This document shows, piece after piece, positions 1-6,346 of a stretch of DNA of 23,314 nucleotides. The number at the start of each line of letters is the position of its first letter. Within the stretch, counting starts at the first letter, position 1. A program made the position numbers and the translations under genes. This DNA is from a virus. The DNA is taken from IMG/VR virus record IMGVR_UViG_3300036832_001182, positions 1 through 23,314 of that record, one strand, 5' to 3'. The notes beneath the pieces were generated by a model that saw nothing but the letters and a program-made list of their open reading frames with translations, had not been told where the DNA came from and ran no database searches.

Positions 1-595
1 ATTGTATGAAAGTAACCGGATCAGTCGTTGCAACACCCGGTGTGATGGCTAAGCCATTGCCGGTGTATGAGCCGAAATCGAGAATACCGAGCCTGATCCC
101 TTGCTTGACGCTCAGGTTGCCGGTCGCGCGCCTTATCCCGACGGTGAAATTGGCGTCGATCTGAACGCCGCTGTCATCAAACCGATTGAGGTAGAAATTC
201 GATCCCGCGTTGCCGCCGGTTTCCGCCTCGGTGGTGCCAAGCTGCATCGACCAGCGGCTAAGCCCGACCTTGTTTCCCAGGACAAAGTTCGCCTGCCCGG
301 GCTGCGCATCTATCACGATCGAAGGCCATCCGGTGGTGCCCGGCTGCGTCACGATATGCAAGCCAGCCACGGCATTCGGCTGGGTCGCGGTGAGCAGCAG
401 AGATGCCGTGGTCTTATCCACATACGACACATCCTGGATCACCAGCGGCCCGGTCAAAGTTCCGCCGGACGCTGGCAGACTGCCGGACTGCAAGGCGGTA
501 ATCTCTGAAGCGGCAGTGGCGAAGTTGTTGCGCACATCCATTGACACGACAGGTCCGCCGGTCGGTGGCTTGGTAATGTCGATCATTGAGGCCAT
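1..595 (-). CDS. Third tail-fibre protein, N-terminal part (cut by left window edge)
   Basis: The frame opens with ATG at 595, sharing one base with the upstream TGA (TGATG), and stays open to the window edge: 198 codons with no stop. The protein begins MASMIDITKPPTGGPVV. Around residue 45 it has one fibre hinge, ASGGTLTGPLVI. Further on it carries the module 'RWSMQLGTTEAETGGNAGSNF' split by no gaps relative to the module in the giant fibre encoded at 12181-12262; the DNA of the two copies is about 80% identical by eye over 80 bases. This makes it a receptor-binding fibre or baseplate appendage related to the two fibres upstream. The C-terminal end, where an S74 chaperone could lie, is outside the window. 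Fibre identity is well supported by the hinge and the shared module; its exact position in the virion is unknown. Confidence 0.8.
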   Translation of the reverse strand, partial: MASMIDITKPPTGGPVVSMDVRNNFATAASEITALQSGSLPASGGTLTGPLVIQDVSYVDKTTASLLLTATQPNAVAGLHIVTQPGTTGWPSIVIDAQPGQANFVLGNKVGLSRWSMQLGTTEAETGGNAGSNFYLNRFDDSGVQIDANFTVGIRRATGNLSVKQGIRLGILDFGSYTGNGLAITPGVATTDPVTFIQ

Positions 596-1116
596 CAGCG
601 TGTCCCATCCCACAACATTTTCAGATCATCCCAAGCTTCCGTCAAGGTATCCCAGGCAGTTATTCCGTCATCCCAATGCGGCCTGATTACCGAGCTGATG
701 TCGTCCCAGACCGGACCGCCAGCATCCCATCGCGCCAGCCACAGCGGCACCGGGATAGAGGTCAGAGTCATGATACCTTCGTATTGACCAAAGCCCTGGC
801 GGAAGTTGCCGAACCGCCCGATCGCAGTCACCCGGTAAAGTGCGCCCTGCCACAGCACGACATCGGCCGCCGTCTGATCGGTCGCGGTGGCAAGCGCGAA
901 TGTAGTAATGATTTCGTAGGTGCCCTCGGTGCGCGCCAAGTCTGGGGTCATTGCCAAGTCTTCCGAGATTGACTGCACAGAGGCGACGATGCTGATCGGC
1001 TGCACAATGTGATACGCCATACCATCATCGCCAACTGTCTGCATCTGGCGCAGCACCGTAACCGGGTCAACAAAGTCGGGATCATACAGCAGCTCAGCGA
1101 CGGAGATATTCGCCAT
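595..1116 (-). CDS. Probable head-tail connector/structural protein with Trp-Asp heptad tail
   Basis: The protein has 173 residues. The start is clear: GAGGTGATCT precedes the ATG at 1116, and the upstream stop lies 8 bases away. Residues 1-125 look like a compact beta-rich phage connector protein, with 'ISVAELLYDPDFVDP' at the start and 'ADVVLWQGALYRVTAIG' around residue 84. The general layout (short N-terminal helix, 'SVQ' strand, 'DVV-W-G-Y-V' strand) recalls head-closure or stopper proteins, but I cannot name a family with certainty. From residue 130 the tail changes character: six W-D pairs occur at W130, W137, W148, W155, W162 and W169, mostly seven residues apart, suggesting a Trp-zipper-like helix or a docking peptide. 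The gene overlaps the downstream fibre by one base, so the tail could contact that fibre. Function is inferred. Confidence 0.7.
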   Translation of the reverse strand: MANISVAELLYDPDFVDPVTVLRQMQTVGDDGMAYHIVQPISIVASVQSISEDLAMTPDLARTEGTYEIITTFALATATDQTAADVVLWQGALYRVTAIGRFGNFRQGFGQYEGIMTLTSIPVPLWLARWDAGGPVWDDISSVIRPHWDDGITAWDTLTEAWDDLKMLWDGTR

Positions 1117-1124
1117 AGATCACC

Positions 1125-1373
1125 TCACTCAGATGGTGGAGGTGGCGGTGGACTACGTGACGCAGCGAGCAGAGCGAGGATACCTGTCAGCAACTCGCCG
1201 AAAATATCTTTGAGCATTCCACTCATATTCGAACATGCACCCATTTCCTGCCGTGCCTGGACCACGATGACAAAAGTGCAGCCAGTCAGAGCGATGAGGG
1301 TTTCCAGCATAATAAACAGGATAACCACACCGAACAGGTAGCAGCAGAAGCGGATGACGGAGAACGGGCGCAC
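1125..1373 (-). CDS. Small membrane protein, holin-like
   Basis: The protein is about 82 residues if it starts at the GTG at 1373, one base after the stop of the peptidase gene. A longer reading from an ATG at 1412 would overlap that gene by 38 bases and is less attractive. It has a long hydrophobic segment at about residues 11-39 (CYLFGVVILFIMLETLIAL and onward) and a second, shorter one at about 52-70 (MLKDIFGELLTGILALLAA). It ends in a proline run (SPPPPPPSE). Two membrane helices, small size and a position directly behind a cell-wall peptidase fit a holin or similar lysis/entry protein. No family-specific motif is seen. No strong ribosome-binding site precedes the GTG, so translation is probably coupled to the upstream gene. 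Confidence 0.6.
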   Translation of the reverse strand: MRPFSVIRFCCYLFGVVILFIMLETLIALTGCTFVIVVQARQEMGACSNMSGMLKDIFGELLTGILALLAASRSPPPPPPSE

Positions 1374-1374
1374 G

Positions 1375-1749
1375 TCATGCTTCAAGCTCAATGGTGTAGA
1401 AGTGATCACCATTATTCACTGGATCACCGTAGCCCCGACCACGAAAGCGAATAGTGCGCTGATGCACAGGTTGCCCCAGCCACTGATCCGCGACCAGCAG
1501 ACCCTGCTCGGTCTCGGCCATAAAGATCGCAGCATGCGAAGTGCCGTCAGTGCGCGAGGTATAGCGGTCGTTAGGATCAAAAGTAGCAATGCAGGTTCCC
1601 GGCACAAGTTGGGAGCCTCGTGCCGGGACGCCGCGGCGCCAGTGTGAGGTAGGAGGCAAACCGCTTACCTCACGCACCAGCGCAACACAATGGCCGTCGC
1701 CAACGACCTTGCCATGATAGCGACTAGGAATGTTGGCGACGATAGGCAT
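1375..1749 (-). CDS. BPSL0067-type Cys-His cell-wall peptidase (NlpC/P60-like), putative endolysin or tail lysin
   Basis: The protein has 124 residues from the ATG at 1749, seven bases after the upstream stop. The N-terminal 'GDGHCVALVREVSG' puts a cysteine at residue 21 at the head of a helix, as in papain-like NlpC/P60 and amidase folds. 'TSHAAIF' supplies His72 and 'VADQW' supplies Asp88, giving a plausible Cys-His-Asp triad. The motifs 'GTCIATF' and 'DQWLGQPVHQRTIRF' are typical of the BPSL0067 family as I recall it. Such proteins cut peptide or amide bonds in peptidoglycan. The next gene encodes a small two-helix membrane protein, so the pair resembles a lysis cassette, although it sits among structural genes and could instead be a virion-borne lysin. 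No signal peptide is visible. The ribosome-binding site is weak, with only GGA about 10 bases upstream. Confidence 0.78.
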   Translation of the reverse strand: MPIVANIPSRYHGKVVGDGHCVALVREVSGLPPTSHWRRGVPARGSQLVPGTCIATFDPNDRYTSRTDGTSHAAIFMAETEQGLLVADQWLGQPVHQRTIRFRGRGYGDPVNNGDHFYTIELEA

Positions 1750-1756
1750 GTCAAGT

Positions 1757-2419
1757 CTATCCGCGACGCGGCTGCGCTTCAGTCGGCGGCAACGTATTGT
1801 CAGGCCGCGCCGGTGCCGGTGGCAACGGATGACCGGGATGGCCCGGCACGGGCGGCAACGAGTGATCAGGATGACCAGGGACCAGCGACGGCGGAATGAT
1901 CGGGCCGGCGTTAATCTCAAGATTGGTGTCGATCACGGTGAAGCGGTAGCCGACACCGACGATCCAGACAAAGCACATGTATTTGCCGTCCATGCTTGGC
2001 GGCAGCGGCGGCCACACACTGCCGGGAGGCATCGGCAGGTCGTTGTTCGGTCCGCCCTGGAAAATCGGCAGATCGTGATTGGGAAATGCCGGGATAGGCG
2101 GCAGTCCCTGATCAGGACGGCCACCACCCGGGACAGGACCACCGCTGACATGCGGTGGACGCGGCGGGTTGGGCCAGATACCGGGACGCATGGGCAGATC
2201 ATAGCCGGGGTCGACCGGATAGGTCGGCGTCTGCGGCGGCCAAACCCCCGGCGGTGGCACAGGACCGCCACTGATCACAGGCGGAAGCGGCCAGCCATAA
2301 CTTGGATCGACCGGGCGCTCTATGCCAGGCAAAGAGTTATCAGGTCCCCCCTGAAATGGCGGAAGACTATTGTCGACGCCACCTCCGGTGACGATGACGG
2401 CTGGTGTGGAAACTGCCAT
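1757..2419 (-). CDS. Proline-rich repeat protein of unknown function
   Basis: The protein has 220 residues from the ATG at 2419 (MAVSTPAVIVTGGG), with GGAG about 10 bases upstream. About ten short units of the form 'x-x-x-LP-P' appear, among them DNSLPP, DNSLPG, GYDLPM, DQGLPP, NHDLPI, DHSLPP, GHPLPP and DNTLPP. They are spaced by Gly/Pro-rich stretches such as GGPVPPPGVWPP. A single non-proline island at about residues 144-168 (GKYMCFVWIVGVGYRFTVID) looks like a small folded beta segment. Composition implies an extended, rod-like or flexible chain, possibly a spacer, tail-tip or adhesion component. I do not recognise a catalytic domain. It lies between a tail-completion gene and a peptidase gene, suggesting a virion role, but this is inference. 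Confidence 0.75.
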   Translation of the reverse strand: MAVSTPAVIVTGGGVDNSLPPFQGGPDNSLPGIERPVDPSYGWPLPPVISGGPVPPPGVWPPQTPTYPVDPGYDLPMRPGIWPNPPRPPHVSGGPVPGGGRPDQGLPPIPAFPNHDLPIFQGGPNNDLPMPPGSVWPPLPPSMDGKYMCFVWIVGVGYRFTVIDTNLEINAGPIIPPSLVPGHPDHSLPPVPGHPGHPLPPAPARPDNTLPPTEAQPRRG

Positions 2420-2459
2420 ATTCGCTTTTCTCCATTTGAGAGGAAACTTGATAGGCACG

Positions 2460-2576
2460 TCAGACGAGAACAACCACTACCGTAGCGGCAATAGCGATCG
2501 ATAGCCAGACCAGGGTTGTTACATCTTCGGGAAGCAAGGAGGGCGCATCAGAAACCTCGCTTTCAGTTGCTGTCAC
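2460..2576 (-). CDS. Tiny single-pass membrane protein (38 aa, tentative)
   Basis: A 38-codon frame starting at GTG 2576 overlaps the last 14 bases of the tail-completion gene in another frame and fills most of the gap before the proline-rich gene. The peptide begins MTATESEVSDAPSLLPEDV, is acidic, and then turns into one membrane helix (LVWLSIAIAATVVVVLV) that ends at the stop. This N-out acidic, C-terminal-anchor layout is typical of small phage membrane proteins. No good ribosome-binding site precedes the GTG. A GCGAGGT motif lies just downstream of it, so a later start cannot be excluded. The clean helix and the otherwise empty interval are the support. Confidence 0.42.
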   Translation of the reverse strand: MTATESEVSDAPSLLPEDVTTLVWLSIAIAATVVVVLV

Positions 2577-3246
2577 GTATCACATAGGTGATACTGGCAC
2601 GCAGCTGACCAGTGTCGATCAGTGGGCGGATGTTGCCGGCTTCTGCCCACTCGGTCAGCGCCTGATTGGACTGGTTACCCGTCCAGCCAGCGGCAGCCTT
2701 GATCATACCCAAAGTCTTCAGCTTACGCCGTCCTGCTCCAGTGCGGCGTAAACGCGCTCTGATCGTTGCCGGTTTCAGCGGCACGAACTTGGGGTCTGGA
2801 TTGGTAATCGCCCGCACCACGGCATTGCGCGCTGCCAGACCAACTGCGTGCAAGGTCTTCTCAGCCTCATCTGCCGACGCTTTGGCAGCAGCGGCATCCG
2901 ACTTGGCCGGTCCCATAGGATCGCCATAGGCAGGCGGCAGTGGGACACCCGCCGCAATCGCCGCCTTTGCCCCAGCCTTCAGCAGAGCAATGATATGCTT
3001 GGATGCCTTCCTGATGCCGGGAAACAAAAATGGACGAGCCGGAATGTTGTGTGCTGGACTGCCAAATTCATGAATGTAGGCCAGTGCCGCGTTCGAGATG
3101 AAGTCAGGCTTGAAGTCACCTTCCTGTCGACGGAAGGTCTTCATCTGCGGCACGCCGACCAGCACCTGTTTCTTGGTCAACGCCTCGATCTTCTCGAACA
3201 GCGCGCGGGTATTGTCGACGGTTTTAGTGACCCCAGTGTCAGGCAT
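2563..3246 (-). CDS. Tail-completion / neck protein, HK97 gp10-like
   Basis: The protein has 227 residues. The start ATG at 3246 overlaps the upstream TGA by one base; longer in-frame readings begin inside the upstream gene and are rejected. The N-terminal part has 'KKQVLVGVP' (residues 25-33) followed by 'NAALAYIHEFGSP' and 'NIPARPFLFPGI' (about 52-78). That combination, a strand followed by an 'A-x-x-E-F-G-S-x-x-I-P-A-R-P-F' block, is characteristic of HK97-gp10-like and related tail-completion proteins that sit at the head-tail joint. The C-terminus 'LIDTGQLRASITYVI' is also typical. The middle (about residues 100-150) is an Ala/Lys-rich helical stretch longer than in the smallest family members. 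It probably caps the tail or neck during assembly. Confidence 0.85.
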   Translation of the reverse strand: MPDTGVTKTVDNTRALFEKIEALTKKQVLVGVPQMKTFRRQEGDFKPDFISNAALAYIHEFGSPAHNIPARPFLFPGIRKASKHIIALLKAGAKAAIAAGVPLPPAYGDPMGPAKSDAAAAKASADEAEKTLHAVGLAARNAVVRAITNPDPKFVPLKPATIRARLRRTGAGRRKLKTLGMIKAAAGWTGNQSNQALTEWAEAGNIRPLIDTGQLRASITYVIRDSN

Positions 3247-3614
3247 CACATTGCAATCGTGCCGTTGTCGAGCTGCTCGACGTAGGGCTGCGCGGCGGCC
3301 CAGAAGGTCTGCCACGCCGTGTAGAGCTGACCGATCGCGTAGCTGTAGGCTTGCCCCTGTTCGCCTGGCGTAGATGATGCCTGCACACCGAACAGGTTCT
3401 GACCGTATTGCATCATACCTGCGGGGTTGACATTGGTTGGACCGCCGACTTCGAACTCTGTGCCGGCAGTGCCCTCATAGCCGGAGGACGCAGTGGCAAC
3501 CGCTTCCTGCAACCGGGCCAGATTGGTGTTCAACGAGATAATCCGCGCGATGCATTGATTGGTCTGCATCCCGAACGGATACTGACCCATGTTGGAAATG
3601 ATCGTAGTAGTCAT
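3246..3614 (-). CDS. Small hypothetical structural protein
   Basis: The protein has 122 residues from the ATG at 3614. A GTG immediately before it (3617) is an alternative. GGGAG lies seven bases upstream of the ATG and overlaps the end of the fibre gene. The sequence has an N-terminal half rich in Asn, Thr and Ser (TNQCIARIISLNTNLARL, probably a helix) and a C-terminal aromatic stretch 'AIGQLYTAWQTFWAAAQPYVEQLDNG', probably another helix. There is no signal peptide or membrane helix and no motif I recognise. Its place between the fibre genes and the tail-completion gene, with a TGATG overlap to the latter, suggests a virion or assembly role, for example a fibre-attachment or neck accessory protein. 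Confidence 0.7.
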   Translation of the reverse strand: MTTTIISNMGQYPFGMQTNQCIARIISLNTNLARLQEAVATASSGYEGTAGTEFEVGGPTNVNPAGMMQYGQNLFGVQASSTPGEQGQAYSYAIGQLYTAWQTFWAAAQPYVEQLDNGTIAM

Positions 3615-3617
3615 CAC

Positions 3618-3890
3618 TTATCTCCCTTCCAAAGCCGCGACCCTAGCGGCAAGTTCCTGCATACCGTTCACCAGAGCGGCAATGATCGGCGCCGTGACGA
3701 GACTGAGCATGTCATCCTCGATGCCCTGCCCTGCCGCCTCCGGAATTACCTCGCGCACTTGGCACGCACCGAAGCCAATCTCACTGTGATCGGGCTTACC
3801 GGCGCGACCGAAGCGGATCGGCCTGAGCCGCAATACCTCGGGCAGCCCCACGTCCAGATCACGGATATCGGTCTTGGTGCGCTCGTCAGA
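3618..3890 (-). other. S74 chaperone domain of the 799-aa fibre
   Basis: This is the coding segment for Ser710 to the end. It begins 'SDERTKTDIRDLDVGL', continues with 'LRLRPIRF' and ends in the coiled-coil-like 'VNGMQELAARVAALEGR'. Self-cleavage is expected just before the Ser. It is diverged from the S74 domain of the giant fibre, sharing mainly the S-x-x-R-x-K motif and the terminal coil, so the two were probably not copied recently. Confidence 0.85.
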
Positions 3891-6017
3891 CGAATAATCC
3901 TGATATGGGCCATAGCCACCCACCGTGCCCATGCCGCAATAGACCCGGCTGTTGACGATATCCATCATCCATAAGTTGCCGTTGCCAACAGGCACCTGCC
4001 AGTTCAGGTTGCCGTTGCTAGTGTTGAAGGTCCAATACCAACCGCTGGTATATTGCTGCACATAACCGGCAGCACCCTCGCCCATGTAGAAGTTGGCATT
4101 GTTGGCGAAATACACGCTGTGCACAAAGCCGGCTGCGTTGCCGTAGAAATTCATTCTGGCATAGCAGTTACCGTCCGGCTGCACCCGGAAATTCTCAGTG
4201 CCGTTTTCGACGAAACGCCAGTTGGTATCGCTTGGCGACCGCTGCAGATAATAGTTGGGCGCGATCTGGAACAGTCCAGCACTAGCATAGACGCCCTGGC
4301 ATGACATATTGCCGCCGGCTTGCAGATCGCCGTCAGCATGAACAATGCCGGTCGAATACACGTAGGCACCTTGCGCCGTCCCCGATGCGGTCATGTTGGC
4401 ACAGGCAAAGCCGCCCTGTATGCCAAGATTGCCTCTGCCATCCAGCGTCATGACGGCGTTGCCGGTGATTGCCGACGCCCAGGCCCGCAGACCGCTGGCG
4501 ATCACCCAGTAGTCATACCAGCCCGAAGCCCAACTAAAGTAGCGGTTATTGGTATCCGCGGAAAGGCCGAAGGCTGTGTTGTAGGCTAGCACAGAAGCAG
4601 CCGCAGTCAGATTGCCGGAACCGTCCAGGACCATCGCGTTGCCGGATGGCGAGGCCCACACCCGCGTGCCGTTGGAACTTTGCCATAAGTCATACCAGTT
4701 AGCACGATGGTTCTGGACGTGGTTGCCACTGCTGTCCGTGGTGAACGACCACTCGTAGCTGTTGAATGACGACGGACGGACGCCCTGAGCCGCGAACAAC
4801 TGGGCGTTGAGCTGCATGTTACCGTTGGTATCGATATAGCCACGCTGTGTGCCGATGACACCATTGCCGTCAGCATTACCGAAACAGAGGTTGTTGCTGT
4901 TGTTCCAAAAGCCGACATTGCTACTGCCGGCCCACGCACCGACGAAAGGAGTCGCAGCAGCAGCGCCACTGGCCATGATGCTCTTGGTGACGTTCAGCCC
5001 TTGGGTCAGGCTGAAGGTGGCAATCGCTGCGAGGCTCGCCACTGCACCTACCGCACCAGTCGCCACGCCGTAGATGGTGGTGGCGCCACCCCCCGCCGAA
5101 GGTGACAGGATCGCCCCCGCCCCGGCCGTCAGATACCGCCAGTTCGTGCCGTCATAATAAAGGTTGAAGGTGTAGTTCGGCGCCGCGACATGCGAGGTGG
5201 TGAAGATCGCATTGCCGGTGTTGGCCGGCGGCGTGACACCAAGTCCCAGGTTGCCGATCCTGTCCAGGGTCATCCTGGTTACCAAAGCCGGCACTACATC
5301 AGCCGCAGCCGAAGGCGCATACATCCAGGTAATGTTGTTCGGACCGCACTGCGTCAACCACGCCGTCCCGACATTCAGCAGCCGGAAGCTGGACCCATCA
5401 TAATAAAGGTTGGTCGCCCAAGTCGTGTTGGTCACACCCCAGCCGAACACCCAGCCACCGATGCCGCTCTGCGTTCCTGATGCCGCACCAGCAGGTGGCG
5501 TTATGCTGATGCCGACATTGCCCTTAGCGTCATAAACCACACCACTGGCTGACACGAGGTCCTGGGTGTTGAGCACCACAGCACCCGTCCGCGTATTGAA
5601 ACTGGCCACCCCAGTGATGCCGCTGATCGCCCCCTGCATCTGCTGCAGGGTCACGGCACCGAGTGGCTGTGTAGCGTTCCCCGCCAGGATCAGCGGACCT
5701 GACAGAGTGCCGCCAGTATATGGAAGGCGCGCACTATCCGCCACCTGCATCTGCTGCAAGGTCACTGCCCCGAGCGCCGCTACGGCATTACCTGAGAGGA
5801 TCAGCGCTCCGGTAAGAGTGCCACCCACGATCGGCAGAGCAGCAAACCATGAAGCATTTCTGCGTCCATAGGTATTACCATCTGAAGGCGCATCGGGCAG
5901 CGCATCCAGCGTTTGCATTACCACTGCCCACTTTACGCCATCCCAGATATAGACGACGCCTCCAGCGCCTATGACAGTCTGGCCGTTCGTCGGTGAACCG
6001 GGGAAGTCGTAGGCCAT
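3618..6017 (-). CDS. Tail fibre with C-terminal S74 intramolecular chaperone (799 aa)
   Basis: The start ATG at 6017 overlaps the giant fibre's stop by one base. Residues 1-33 contain 'GSPTNGQTV...YIWDGVKW', a short beta unit also found near the N-terminus of the giant fibre. Two hinge repeats follow (VGGTLTGALIL, TGGTLSGPLIL), each with 'LGAVTLQQMQ'. Then comes 'SFNTRTGAVVL', a motif common in fibres, and a long Gly/Ser/Asn/aromatic-rich shaft with repeated 'NLYYDG(S/T)xx' units. From Ser710 (SDERTKTDI) the last 90 residues form a peptidase S74 domain; Ser710 and Lys715 fit the Ser-Lys self-cleaving dyad. 'EIGFGACQVREVIPEA' replaces the usual 'GFIAQEV' segment, and a short coiled coil closes the chain. 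The S74 domain trimerises the fibre and is then cut off. It is probably a receptor-binding appendage. Confidence 0.9.
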   Translation of the reverse strand: MAYDFPGSPTNGQTVIGAGGVVYIWDGVKWAVVMQTLDALPDAPSDGNTYGRRNASWFAALPIVGGTLTGALILSGNAVAALGAVTLQQMQVADSARLPYTGGTLSGPLILAGNATQPLGAVTLQQMQGAISGITGVASFNTRTGAVVLNTQDLVSASGVVYDAKGNVGISITPPAGAASGTQSGIGGWVFGWGVTNTTWATNLYYDGSSFRLLNVGTAWLTQCGPNNITWMYAPSAAADVVPALVTRMTLDRIGNLGLGVTPPANTGNAIFTTSHVAAPNYTFNLYYDGTNWRYLTAGAGAILSPSAGGGATTIYGVATGAVGAVASLAAIATFSLTQGLNVTKSIMASGAAAATPFVGAWAGSSNVGFWNNSNNLCFGNADGNGVIGTQRGYIDTNGNMQLNAQLFAAQGVRPSSFNSYEWSFTTDSSGNHVQNHRANWYDLWQSSNGTRVWASPSGNAMVLDGSGNLTAAASVLAYNTAFGLSADTNNRYFSWASGWYDYWVIASGLRAWASAITGNAVMTLDGRGNLGIQGGFACANMTASGTAQGAYVYSTGIVHADGDLQAGGNMSCQGVYASAGLFQIAPNYYLQRSPSDTNWRFVENGTENFRVQPDGNCYARMNFYGNAAGFVHSVYFANNANFYMGEGAAGYVQQYTSGWYWTFNTSNGNLNWQVPVGNGNLWMMDIVNSRVYCGMGTVGGYGPYQDYSSDERTKTDIRDLDVGLPEVLRLRPIRFGRAGKPDHSEIGFGACQVREVIPEAAGQGIEDDMLSLVTAPIIAALVNGMQELAARVAALEGR

Positions 6018-6346
6018 CAGTGCAGGGTCCGGGCCTCGACTGCCGCGAGACGCGCAGCAAGTTCCTTCACGGCATTGACCAGCACAGGTATCAACACAGA
6101 GGTATCCAGCCCGTGCATCGGTTGATCATCCGGATCGCCGTCCCATTCCAGATGCGATAGATCGGTCACCACTTCGGGCATCACCGGCAGCATTTCTTCA
6201 ACGATGAAGCCGATTTCCTTTCTGATCGCCGGCTCGGGATCAGTCGGACGTATTTTGCGGCGACGGAATGTCACCGGGCGCATTGCTATGATCTGTTCCA
6301 GGCCCTGTGGTGCATCCTCGATATCGAACTTGAACCGACGCTCCGA
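6017..6346 (-). other. S74 chaperone domain of the giant fibre
   Basis: This is the coding segment for the last 109 residues. The motif 'SERRFKFDIEDAPQGL' holds the expected Ser and the Lys five residues later; the usual Asp after Ser is Glu. 'AMRPVTFRRR' and 'EIGFIVEEMLPVMPEVV' match the conserved S74 core. A C-terminal coil 'VNAVKELAARLAAVEAR' probably assists trimer formation. Confidence 0.88.

Noticed and set aside
1730-2485. Plus-strand Arg-rich open frame opposite the proline-rich gene
   Set aside because: Its Arg-rich composition is the direct complement of proline codons; the minus-strand reading has coherent repeats and a folded core.
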